Positions 5,742 to 13,129 of a stretch of 19,294 nt of DNA are shown one piece after another (the stretch's first letter is position 1; every line of letters begins with the position of its first letter). Location of the stretch: positions 1 to 19,294 of the forward strand of contig JAJYGL010000217.1 of the NCBI GenBank assembly GCA_021790625.1, in the 5' to 3' direction. The DNA is from Pseudomonadota bacterium (GTDB taxonomy: Bacteria > Pseudomonadota > Gammaproteobacteria > Burkholderiales > Sulfuriferulaceae). The translations under genes were made by a program, and so were the position numbers. The notes below the pieces were generated by a model. That model had not been told where the DNA came from. It ran no database searches and was given only the letters and a program-made list of their open reading frames with translations.

Positions 5742-6875
5742 ATGAGCACTGAAAAACCTATTTATGTTACGCAGCCGTTTCTGCCGCCGTTGGAAGAATT
5801 TACGCCTTATCTGGAAAAAATTTGGAACAGCAGAATCCTCGCTAACAATGGCCCGTTTCATCGAGAACTGGAGCAGGCGCTGTGCGAGTATCTCGGTGTC
5901 GAGTATATTTCGCTGTTTGCCAATGGCACGTTGGCGCTGGTCACGGCGTTGCAGGCGCTGCGCATTACAGGCGAAGTCATCACCACCCCGTACTCGTTCG
6001 TGGCTACATCGCATTCGCTGTTGTGGAATGGCGTCAAACCGGTATTTGTCGATATTGATCCCGATACATTCAATCTTGATCCCGCCAGGATCGAAGCCGC
6101 TATCACGCCGCACACTACCGCGATCATGCCGGTGCATTGCTACGGACGTCCATGCGATGTGGATGCTATTCAGCACATCGCGGACAACTATAATCTCAAG
6201 ATCATCTATGATGCCGCACATGCCTTCGGCGTTAACGATAGCGGAGGTACAGTGTTGCGCCACGGCGACTTGTCGGTGTTGAGCTTCCATGCCACCAAGG
6301 TGTTCAATACTTTCGAAGGTGGCGCCATCGTCTGCCCGGATGCCAAAACGAAAATTCGTATAGATCACCTTAAGAACTTTGGTTATGTCGATGAATTAAC
6401 GGTTGTTGCACCCGGAATAAACGGTAAAATGAATGAGTTTAACGCGGCGCTTGGCCTTTTGCAGCTGAAATACATCGATCAGGCGATTGCAGATCGTCAG
6501 CGCATTGACGCCATTTACCGCGAACAGCTCGACGGCATTCCGGGCGTCCGCTTTCTGCCTGCAGTGGAAGTGCACACTGCCAATTACGCTTATTTTCCCA
6601 TTCTCATTGGCACAGAATATCCGCTGTCGCGCGATGCGCTGAATGACCGGCTCAAAGAGCACAACATCTACGCTCGGCGTTATTTCTATCCGCTGATCTC
6701 CAATTTTTCCATGTACCGCGGGTTGCCATCGGCAAAACAGGAGAACCTGCCGATTGCGACAGAAACGGCTTTGCAAGTGCTATGCCTACCTATCTATCCT
6801 GCGCTGAATGAACAGGAACAGCAACGTATCACCCGACTGATTCGTTCTTGCGCCGACACGAGGCACGTCGCTTGA
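5742..6875 (+). CDS. DegT/DnrJ/EryC1/StrS sugar aminotransferase
   Basis: A 377-residue PLP-dependent aminotransferase with a complete active site: IIYDAAHAFG (Asp157 contacts the pyridine nitrogen) and LSFHATKVFNTFEGGAIV, where Lys186 forms the Schiff base with PLP. The N-terminus (PIYVTQPFLPPLEEF, then NNGPFHRELEQALCEYLGV) is the usual start of enzymes that aminate nucleotide-linked 4-keto-6-deoxy sugars, with glutamate as donor. It resembles VioA-type dTDP-4-amino-4,6-dideoxyglucose enzymes, though I cannot settle C3 versus C4 specificity. ATG 5742 is chosen over an upstream in-frame ATG (5712) that lies inside the preceding gene. The stop overlaps the next ATG (TGATG). This is the one clearly canonical aminotransferase of the four-gene series. 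Confidence 0.92.
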   Translation: MSTEKPIYVTQPFLPPLEEFTPYLEKIWNSRILANNGPFHRELEQALCEYLGVEYISLFANGTLALVTALQALRITGEVITTPYSFVATSHSLLWNGVKPVFVDIDPDTFNLDPARIEAAITPHTTAIMPVHCYGRPCDVDAIQHIADNYNLKIIYDAAHAFGVNDSGGTVLRHGDLSVLSFHATKVFNTFEGGAIVCPDAKTKIRIDHLKNFGYVDELTVVAPGINGKMNEFNAALGLLQLKYIDQAIADRQRIDAIYREQLDGIPGVRFLPAVEVHTANYAYFPILIGTEYPLSRDALNDRLKEHNIYARRYFYPLISNFSMYRGLPSAKQENLPIATETALQVLCLPIYPALNEQEQQRITRLIRSCADTRHVA

Positions 6876-7903
6876 TGCTTGGAGACAGACTGGAGAATCC
6901 GGCGGAGGCCATTGGCGGATATTTTGGCCTTGATTTGCCAGATTTTGGCGAACCGTACCCGCAAGCCATACGCTACCAGTCCGCACGCGCAGCAATCCGT
7001 GCGGTACTCGAATGTAATGGTATTCGGCGCGCATGGATTCCGGCTTATGTTTGTGATTCGGTGCTGTGTGCGGCACAACAGGCTGGCGTCGAAGTGTGTA
7101 GCTACATGCTCGACGACGCGCTCTATCCGCACCAGTTGCCTGCAACGCTGGCAGACGATGAGGTGGTACTCTACGTTAATTATTTTGGCCTGTGTCAGTC
7201 TGCGGTCATTCGCCTGCAAACACAGTTTCCTGCCGAACGGTTGATCATCGACAATAGCCATGCCATGTTTGCTCCTCATAGTGGTGTTCTGGCGACGGTC
7301 TACTCACCGCGAAAATTTGCCGGCTTACCGGACGGCGGCCTGCTGCTGCACTCGCCGGCACTGCGCATCGCCGCTCCTGTCACGGAAGACACGGGATCAT
7401 TCGAGCGCATGAAATTCCTGCTGTTACGCGCCGCTTGTTCCGCCCGCGAAGGCTATGCGGCGTTCAACGAAGCACGCAATTCGCTCAACGGCCTGCCACC
7501 ACTGGCCATGTCGCGGCTGACACAACGATTGATGCGCAGTATCGACTGGCAGCAGGCGAGGGTGCGGCGGCATGACAATTTTGCCATCATGACTCATATG
7601 CTTGGCGACCTGAACCGCCTGCACTGGGCGCCGACAGACGACGACGTTCCATTATGCTATCCTCTTGCACTGCAGGGTGTGGACGTTGCGGCGATCAAGA
7701 CCAGCCTTGCCGCGCAGGACATTTTTACCGCCACCTACTGGCCCGATGCCATGTCACGGATACGACCGGGCAGCATTGAAGCCACCCTGGTCCACGACAC
7801 GCTGTTCTTGCCGGTCGACCAGCGCCTCGATGTGGCGCAGGCCGAGATGGCTGCCAGACGTGTTTTGGAACTGTTGCACCATGGTAGCCGCAAAAAGGAT
7901 TGA
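6875..7903 (+). CDS. divergent DegT-like PLP-fold protein
   Basis: A 342-residue fold-type-I PLP protein, only distantly like standard DegT enzymes. Recognisable points are RYQSARAAIRAVL (replacing the usual cofactor phosphate-binding 'sGt.Al..al'), WIPAYVCDSVL, ERLIIDNSHAMF (Asp126, cofactor nitrogen contact), and TVYSPRKFAGLPDGGLL, where Lys147 is positioned as the Schiff-base lysine. The active-site lysine is therefore kept, but the surrounding S-P-R-K-F sequence differs from S-F-H-A-T-K. ATG 6875 overlaps the stop of the preceding aminotransferase by one base, giving coupled translation. Relatives of this type occur in polysaccharide loci as 'aminotransferase-like' proteins of undefined substrate; it could aminate a sugar or serve another PLP reaction. 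Confidence 0.75.
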   Translation: MLGDRLENPAEAIGGYFGLDLPDFGEPYPQAIRYQSARAAIRAVLECNGIRRAWIPAYVCDSVLCAAQQAGVEVCSYMLDDALYPHQLPATLADDEVVLYVNYFGLCQSAVIRLQTQFPAERLIIDNSHAMFAPHSGVLATVYSPRKFAGLPDGGLLLHSPALRIAAPVTEDTGSFERMKFLLLRAACSAREGYAAFNEARNSLNGLPPLAMSRLTQRLMRSIDWQQARVRRHDNFAIMTHMLGDLNRLHWAPTDDDVPLCYPLALQGVDVAAIKTSLAAQDIFTATYWPDAMSRIRPGSIEATLVHDTLFLPVDQRLDVAQAEMAARRVLELLHHGSRKKD

Positions 7904-7909
7904 TAGACA

Positions 7910-8617
7910 ATGAGCGATACGCAGCCCTACGCAAAATTTAGTTATGACGCGCATGCCCGAACCTGCGCCCCGGATGATTTTCTTGGGCAGACGCGTCGCA
8001 CCGTGCAAGGCGTAGCGATCCCCGAAGCACAGATTCACATGATTCTGGATGCGATACGCGATGGACTGCAATTGCGCAGCGATGACGTGCTGCTCGAACT
8101 GGCGTGCGGCAACGGTGCGCTTTCGGTTCAACTGTTCGATGCTTGCCGGGGATACCTGGGCACCGACATTTCGGAATATCTGGTGTCTGTGGCCAAACAG
8201 CATTTCGAACGCTTGCCTGACTATCGCTTCGAGATGCTGGGTGGTGTCGAGTGCGTGCATCATGAACCGCAGCCGGAACGGTTCACTCGGGCGCTGTGTT
8301 ATGCCGGGTTCCAGTATTTTGCCGATTCCGACGCCAAGGACATCCTGATGACGTTACACGAACGATTTACATATTTGGAGCGGATATTCATCGGTAATTT
8401 GCCGGACCGGGCACGCGCCGCTGATTTTTATACCAGCCGTGAGGCTAGCGCGGAGGAATTGTCCGACCCAAATACTGCGCTGGGCATCTGGCGTACACGC
8501 GAAGCCTTTGCGCAATTGGCGCGCGATGCCGGCTGGCAAGCGGATTTTTCCGTTATGCCACAGGGATTTCATGCGGCACATTACCGCTACGACGCGGTAC
8601 TGACCCGCAGGGGCTGA
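7910..8617 (+). CDS. class I SAM-dependent methyltransferase
   Basis: A 235-residue methyltransferase. Motif I is DVLLELACGNGALSVQLFD (59-77), and GYLGTDISEYLVSVA (81-95) carries the acidic residue Asp86 that holds the SAM ribose. ALCYAGFQYFAD is in the motif II region. A conserved N-terminal stretch before motif I (DFLGQTRRTVQGV) probably contacts the substrate. It starts six bases after the preceding gene and ends five bases before the next, so it belongs to the same transcript. By context, an N-, O- or C-methyltransferase acting on a nucleotide sugar or the amino sugars produced by its neighbours; this is inferred. Confidence 0.85.
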   Translation: MSDTQPYAKFSYDAHARTCAPDDFLGQTRRTVQGVAIPEAQIHMILDAIRDGLQLRSDDVLLELACGNGALSVQLFDACRGYLGTDISEYLVSVAKQHFERLPDYRFEMLGGVECVHHEPQPERFTRALCYAGFQYFADSDAKDILMTLHERFTYLERIFIGNLPDRARAADFYTSREASAEELSDPNTALGIWRTREAFAQLARDAGWQADFSVMPQGFHAAHYRYDAVLTRRG

Positions 8618-8622
8618 GCACC

Positions 8623-9840
8623 ATGGCCGGCAAAACGCGCATCGAGGACATGGCTGTGTTTGGCGGCAGCCCGATTTTCGCTGTCGCCAAGTCCACGTCC
8701 AACCTGTTGCAACCTGATTTTGCCCGGTTCATGGCGCATTCCGACCTATTCCTGCAGGCGCAGCAGTACATCGATGGCGGTCCTGCAGTAGAGTTGCTTG
8801 AACGCCGTCTGGCTGAGTTCCACCAGACGGCGCATTGCGTTACATTTTGCAGTGGTTTCTGGGCGCTGGCGCTGGCTATCACTGCGTTGGCTATTCCGGG
8901 AAAACGCGAAATCATCATGCCATCTTTGACCTATCGGCGCATGCCCGATATCGCCGCTTGGCTCGGGCTCACACCCCGTTTCTGTGAAGTTGAAACAGAC
9001 ACGCTGGCGGTGAGCGCCGCGACCGTGGCCGCACAGATCAGCGACGATACCGCGCTCATTCTTGCACCGCATCCTATCGTCAACTGCTGCGATGCACAAG
9101 GACTGACGCAACTTGCGTACGAGCGAGAGTTGCCGCTATTGTTCGATTCTGTCGAATCGGTATATGAATCCGTGGCGGAGGGCAGGGTTGGTGGAATTGG
9201 CCGCGCCGAGGCTTTCTCGCTACATGCGTGTAAGCTGATCAATGGTTTCGGCGGCGGTTACATCACTACCAACGATACCGCGCTGGCGCAACAGCTTGCG
9301 TCGCTGCGCCATTACGGTATGGACGTGAATGGCAACGTAACCCTGCCGCATGGCATGAATGCCTGTCTGAACGAAATGCACGCCGCCATGGCGCTGGCGA
9401 GCCTGGACGATATCGAATCGCAAGTGCAGCGCAATCGGGAACGCTACTATACCTACCGGCGCAGGCTGGTCGGCGTGCCGGGAATCCGCTTGCTCGATTT
9501 TGACGAACGTCACGCAACCGCCTACAAGAACATCGTGGTGGAATTGTCCGACGGCTGGCCCTTATCGCGCGAGCAGACCATTCGCATCCTGAATGCGGAA
9601 AAGATTCTCGCCCGAGCGTATTATTCACCGCCGCTGCATCGCAGGCCGATGGATATTGCCAGCATTCCTGTGCAGTTGCCGGTGACCGACTGGCTGGCCG
9701 AACGTTTCATGAATCTGCCCTGCGGTCATCTGGTCAGCCCGCAGGACATCGAACAGATCGTGGACATTCTCGTTTTTATTGCCGCTCAGGCGCAATCGAT
9801 CCGGGCACGTTTGCTCGAGCAGGAGCAGGAGGGCGCATGA
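8623..9840 (+). CDS. DegT/DnrJ/EryC1/StrS-family aminotransferase, atypical active site
   Basis: A 405-residue DegT-family protein. The Schiff-base lysine is present (Lys204 in FSLHACKLINGFGGGYITT). The aspartate motif reads LPLLFDSVESVYESV (Asp175); the family normally has D-A-A-H/Q-A-x-G here, so the residues that follow the Asp are unusual. Near residues 76-87 FCSGFWALALAI replaces the usual 'tnGt.Al..al' loop. It starts at ATG 8623 after AGGGGCTGAG and overlaps the next gene by four bases (ATGA). A PLP-dependent reaction on a keto sugar is likely, but the substrate may differ from that of the canonical enzyme at 5742-6875. It is closer to the 9837-11000 protein in layout than to the first. 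Confidence 0.83.
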   Translation: MAGKTRIEDMAVFGGSPIFAVAKSTSNLLQPDFARFMAHSDLFLQAQQYIDGGPAVELLERRLAEFHQTAHCVTFCSGFWALALAITALAIPGKREIIMPSLTYRRMPDIAAWLGLTPRFCEVETDTLAVSAATVAAQISDDTALILAPHPIVNCCDAQGLTQLAYERELPLLFDSVESVYESVAEGRVGGIGRAEAFSLHACKLINGFGGGYITTNDTALAQQLASLRHYGMDVNGNVTLPHGMNACLNEMHAAMALASLDDIESQVQRNRERYYTYRRRLVGVPGIRLLDFDERHATAYKNIVVELSDGWPLSREQTIRILNAEKILARAYYSPPLHRRPMDIASIPVQLPVTDWLAERFMNLPCGHLVSPQDIEQIVDILVFIAAQAQSIRARLLEQEQEGA

Positions 9841-11000
9841 ACGCTGGCACGTTTGCCCTGACCGGCGCGACGCCGTTGTTCGAGCGCCCGTTGCGCTGCG
9901 GGCAAAATCGTTTTCCTTCGCGCGAACGCTATGAGGCCGCATTTCGCGGAATCTTTGCGCGGCAGTACTATAACAACAACGGCCCGCTACACGAACAACT
10001 CGAAGCCCGGTTACAGAAGTTTTTCGGCGTGCGTCATGCAATCTGCACCAGCAACGCCATGCTCGGACTAATGATCACGGCTGATGCGCTGCAACTGCGC
10101 GGCAAGGTGATCGTGCCGGCTTTCACGCACCCCGGCACTATCCTGTCACTCGCCTGGGCCGGGCTTGAAACGGTATGGTGCGATGTCGACGCGCGTACTC
10201 ATCAGATCGACGCTGAACGCGCAGCTGCGCTCCTCGACAACGACACTGCCGCAATCCTGGCGGTCAATACCTGGGGCGGCGCATGCGATGTCGTCAACCT
10301 GCAGCGCACTGCTGACGCGCACGGTATCCGTTTGTACTTTGATTCCGCCCATGCCTTTGGCTGCGTGGCAGATCAAGGCAGGATCGGCGGATTCGGTGAC
10401 GCTGAAGTATTTTCGTTTCATGCAGACATGATCCTTGGCGCCGGAGACGGCGGCTGCATTACCACCAACGATGACCTCGTCGCGCTGCGCGCACGCAGCA
10501 TCCGCCCGAGTTATGGTCTGGCGCAGCCGGCGAGCATTGTACGCGTAGCCAATGCGCGCCTGTCGGAAGCGCAGGCGGCTATCGCACTCATGAATCTCGA
10601 CGATTTTCCTGCCCATCAGATACACAACCGGACACTGCGTGCGGTCTATGCTGGTGGACTGGCTGGCATTCCCGGCCTGACGCTGTACGATCCGGTTGGA
10701 ATCCGCGAATCAAACTGGCAACATTTGGTGGTGATGGTTGATGAAGCGGCGTATGGCCTGTCGCGTGACCGCCTCATCGAACTCCTCGCAGCAGAAAATG
10801 TGTGCGCTACCCGGGGCTTTGCCAGTGGCATTCATCCCGATGCGGAGCGGCATTTTCCCAATGCCGCACGTCTTTACGCAACCTGTCTGGAATTGCCGCT
10901 GGGCGCGCAAGTTACGTCCGAGGCGGTCGGATGCATCTGCGAACTGCTCGCGCGCGCCCAGCGCTTTGCCGTCAATCTCCGGGAGCACTATGGTCACTAA
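9837..11000 (+). CDS. DegT-fold protein lacking the PLP lysine (Lys to Met198)
   Basis: A 387-residue DegT-family protein, full length and in frame. It retains NNNGPLHEQLEARLQKFFGV, IRLYFDSAHAFG (Asp169) and GDGGCITTND. The Schiff-base motif reads VFSFHADMILGAGDGG: the family's S-F-H-A-T-K becomes S-F-H-A-D-M, so residue 198 is Met (codon ATG, 10429-10431). Without Lys it cannot form the internal aldimine of an aminotransferase. Known lysine-less relatives, the sugar 3-dehydratases ColD and E1, carry His at this site; Met cannot act as that base. It may be a non-transaminating enzyme, an isomerase-like sugar binder, or a partner subunit of the aminotransferase encoded just upstream (four-base overlap). 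Downstream it overlaps the WbqC gene by 11 bases. Confidence 0.85.
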   Translation: MNAGTFALTGATPLFERPLRCGQNRFPSRERYEAAFRGIFARQYYNNNGPLHEQLEARLQKFFGVRHAICTSNAMLGLMITADALQLRGKVIVPAFTHPGTILSLAWAGLETVWCDVDARTHQIDAERAAALLDNDTAAILAVNTWGGACDVVNLQRTADAHGIRLYFDSAHAFGCVADQGRIGGFGDAEVFSFHADMILGAGDGGCITTNDDLVALRARSIRPSYGLAQPASIVRVANARLSEAQAAIALMNLDDFPAHQIHNRTLRAVYAGGLAGIPGLTLYDPVGIRESNWQHLVVMVDEAAYGLSRDRLIELLAAENVCATRGFASGIHPDAERHFPNAARLYATCLELPLGAQVTSEAVGCICELLARAQRFAVNLREHYGH

Positions 11001-11730
11001 ACCCATGTTCGGCATCATGCAACCGTATTTCTTTCCTTATCTGGGACATTTTTCGCTGATTGCTGCCGTGGACGAATGGCTGGTATTCGACATCACGCAA
11101 TATACGCCGAAAACCTGGATGAACCGTAACCGCATTCTGCATCCAAGCGAAGGCTGGCAGTATGTCAGCGTGCCGCTTGCCAACGGGTCGATCTCTACCA
11201 AGACCAGCGAGGCGAGGTTGCTTGATCCAGCCGCGGCGCATAAAAGCATGATCGGAAAACTGAGTCACTATAAACGTACGGCGCCATATTACGACGCTGT
11301 GCTGCACTTGGTTGAGGAAAGTTTCGACGACCATGACGATTCACTGGTGCAGTTGGATGTGCGTGGTCTTGCCGTTGTTTGCCGTTATCTCGACATCCCA
11401 TTCCGCTACCGTATTTGCTCGGAGCTGGCGCTTGACCTGCCCGCAACACTGGGGCCGGGTGAATGGGCGCTGGAAATCAGCAGCCAACTCGGCGCCGGCA
11501 GTTACCTCAATCCGGTAAGCGGACAGGCATTGTTCGACCCGGCTCGTTTCGCCGAACGTGGGATCGAACTTCATTTCGCCCAGCCCAGCGAATTTTCCTA
11601 TCGCACCGGTTCTTATCGCTATGAGCCATGGATGTCGATTCTTGACGTGCTGATGTGGAATCCGCCCGATGTCGTTGTCCGTGCTGCACGCGAGCACATT
11701 ACTATTGAACCGGCTCGCCGCATTGAATGA
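10990..11730 (+). CDS. WbqC-family protein
   Basis: A 246-residue WbqC-like protein, identified by its N-terminal signature GIMQPYFFPYLGHFSLIAAVDEW followed by FDITQYTPKTWMNRNRIL. WbqC proteins are encoded in many O-antigen and glycan loci, next to DegT aminotransferases and methyltransferases; their biochemical role is not well established. The true start is ATG 10990 with GGGAG five bases upstream. An open frame that extends back to 10738 lies within the preceding gene and is spurious. It overlaps the upstream gene by 11 bases, and its stop overlaps a possible ATG of the next gene, so it is part of the same operon. Confidence 0.88.
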   Translation: MVTKPMFGIMQPYFFPYLGHFSLIAAVDEWLVFDITQYTPKTWMNRNRILHPSEGWQYVSVPLANGSISTKTSEARLLDPAAAHKSMIGKLSHYKRTAPYYDAVLHLVEESFDDHDDSLVQLDVRGLAVVCRYLDIPFRYRICSELALDLPATLGPGEWALEISSQLGAGSYLNPVSGQALFDPARFAERGIELHFAQPSEFSYRTGSYRYEPWMSILDVLMWNPPDVVVRAAREHITIEPARRIE

Positions 11731-11753
11731 AAGCAACAGGAGAGCAACCCGTC

Positions 11754-12854
11754 ATGCCAAAAATATCGGTCATCCTGACCTCGTTCAATCACGAAAAATA
11801 CATTGCCGAAACCATCGCCAGCATACTCGCGCAGACCTTCACCGATTTTGAGCTCATTATCTGGGATGATCTGTCGGCGGATCGTTCCTGGGATATCATC
11901 CAAGGCTACCGGGATCCGCGCATCCGCGCGTTCCGTAACGAAGAACGCCGCCGCGGCTTTTATGGCATCAACCGGGCCATTACGGAAGAGGCTAGCAGTA
12001 AATATATCGCCATTCACCATTCCGACGATGTGTGGGAGCCGAACAAGCTTGAGCTGCAATATGCGTTTCTTGAATCACATCCCCACATCGGCGCGGTGTT
12101 TTCTAATGCGCGCGCCATCGACGAGAATGGTCAGCCGCTCGACGATGCGCAACATGTTTACGCCAACATCTTCAACCAGCCCAACCGCTCGCGCTCGCAA
12201 TGGCTGCACCATTTTTTTTATGTCGGAAACGCGTTGTGCCATCCCAGTGTGCTGATTCGCAAACAGTGCTACGACGACTGTGGTCTGTATAAACCCTGGT
12301 TACCGCAACTAGGCGACCTGGACATGTGGATGCGGTTGTGCCTGAAACATGATATCCATGTGCTGCCCGAGCCCCTGGTACGCTTCCGTGTACGCGCCGA
12401 CGAAGCCAATGCTAGCGGCAATCGACCGGAAACACGCATCCGTCATGGCAATGAATCGTTGATTTTGCTGGATAATTATTTACATCTGACTGATTTTGAT
12501 CAGATTGAGCAGGTCTTTCCGTCGGCGATACAATACCGTCGCGGTGCCAATAGCGAACCCCGCTTTGCGCTGGCTATGACGGCGCTTGCCGAACATAGCG
12601 TCCCTTGGCACAAGCTATTCGGCCTGCGCTTGCTCTACCAACTCTTGGGCAACCCCGATTCGGCAGCACGATTGTGGTTGCATTACCAGTTCGATTATCG
12701 CGATATGATCCACCTGAGCGGGAAAATCGAGACATTTTGTGATACTCAAAATCTTTATCCTGAGCTTGTCGCCATTCAAAATTCAAGGAGTTGGAAGCTA
12801 ACCAAGCCGTTACGATGGTTATCTTTGCAAATTCAATTGCTTAGCAAAAGGTAG
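11754..12854 (+). CDS. family 2 glycosyltransferase
   Basis: A 366-residue GT-A fold inverting glycosyltransferase. The nucleotide-binding start is KISVILTSFNHEKYIAETIASIL and LIIWDDLSADRSWDII. The metal-binding HHSDDVWEPNK (about 88-98) stands for the DxD motif, and PQLGDLDMWMRLCLKHD carries the acidic catalytic-region motif. There are no membrane segments, so it acts at the cytoplasmic face, adding one sugar to a lipid-linked glycan. The chosen ATG has AGGAG 11 bases upstream; an alternative ATG at 11727 overlaps the WbqC stop (ATGA) and adds nine residues. It is the last gene of the compact run that began at 4966. Confidence 0.92.
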   Translation: MPKISVILTSFNHEKYIAETIASILAQTFTDFELIIWDDLSADRSWDIIQGYRDPRIRAFRNEERRRGFYGINRAITEEASSKYIAIHHSDDVWEPNKLELQYAFLESHPHIGAVFSNARAIDENGQPLDDAQHVYANIFNQPNRSRSQWLHHFFYVGNALCHPSVLIRKQCYDDCGLYKPWLPQLGDLDMWMRLCLKHDIHVLPEPLVRFRVRADEANASGNRPETRIRHGNESLILLDNYLHLTDFDQIEQVFPSAIQYRRGANSEPRFALAMTALAEHSVPWHKLFGLRLLYQLLGNPDSAARLWLHYQFDYRDMIHLSGKIETFCDTQNLYPELVAIQNSRSWKLTKPLRWLSLQIQLLSKR

Positions 12855-12985
12855 ACTAATTCTGTTCTGGTTATGGAAAAGATGGTATGTTTCATTTTCA
12901 TTTTGCCAATCGGTTGTCGAAATCGACTTTTTGGCTAGATGTTACGCTGTTGGTGCGTGGCTAGGCAATGAACAGGAAGGGCGTT

Positions 12986-13129
12986 ATGGTGAGTGATTTG
13001 ACGGAATCAAGGTGGTGCATGAACGATTTGACCCAAGGGTTGGCCGAATGTGGTAACCGGATTGTCGTTCCCTATGATTTGGCCAGTTGGTGGCGTGTGC
13101 AATCACTTCGTATTGCGCACGAGAAATGA
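12986..13129 (+). CDS. small ORF (47 aa) translationally coupled to the next glycosyltransferase
   Basis: Not a recognised family. The ATG at 12986 has a strong ribosome binding site, AGGAAGG (12974-12980), five bases upstream. The product begins MVSDLTESRWCMNDLTQGL and ends with WWRVQSLRIAHEK. Its stop overlaps the ATG of the following glycosyltransferase (ATGA, 13126-13129), which has no convincing ribosome binding site of its own. It may be a leader ORF that delivers ribosomes to the large gene, or the surviving C-terminus of a decayed gene. The preceding spacer, 12855-12985, shows nothing else. Confidence 0.5.
   Translation: MVSDLTESRWCMNDLTQGLAECGNRIVVPYDLASWWRVQSLRIAHEK

Noticed and set aside
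5568..6368. 266-codon ORF on the minus strand
   Set aside because: It is the reverse shadow of the methyltransferase and the canonical aminotransferase; no motif, no ribosome binding site.
7754..8263. 169-codon ORF on the minus strand
   Set aside because: Antisense to the divergent aminotransferase and the second methyltransferase, whose motifs are clear on the plus strand.
10738..10989. N-terminal extension of the WbqC gene
   Set aside because: The frame is open back to 10738, but this part is inside the preceding gene and its residues are unlike the family. The ATG at 10990 has a good ribosome binding site and gives the family's normal N-terminus.
9837..11000. pseudogene call because of the missing active-site lysine
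   Set aside because: The frame is complete and of normal length, all other motifs are conserved, and both gene junctions are overlapping. Only the single catalytic residue differs, so a functional change is more likely than decay.
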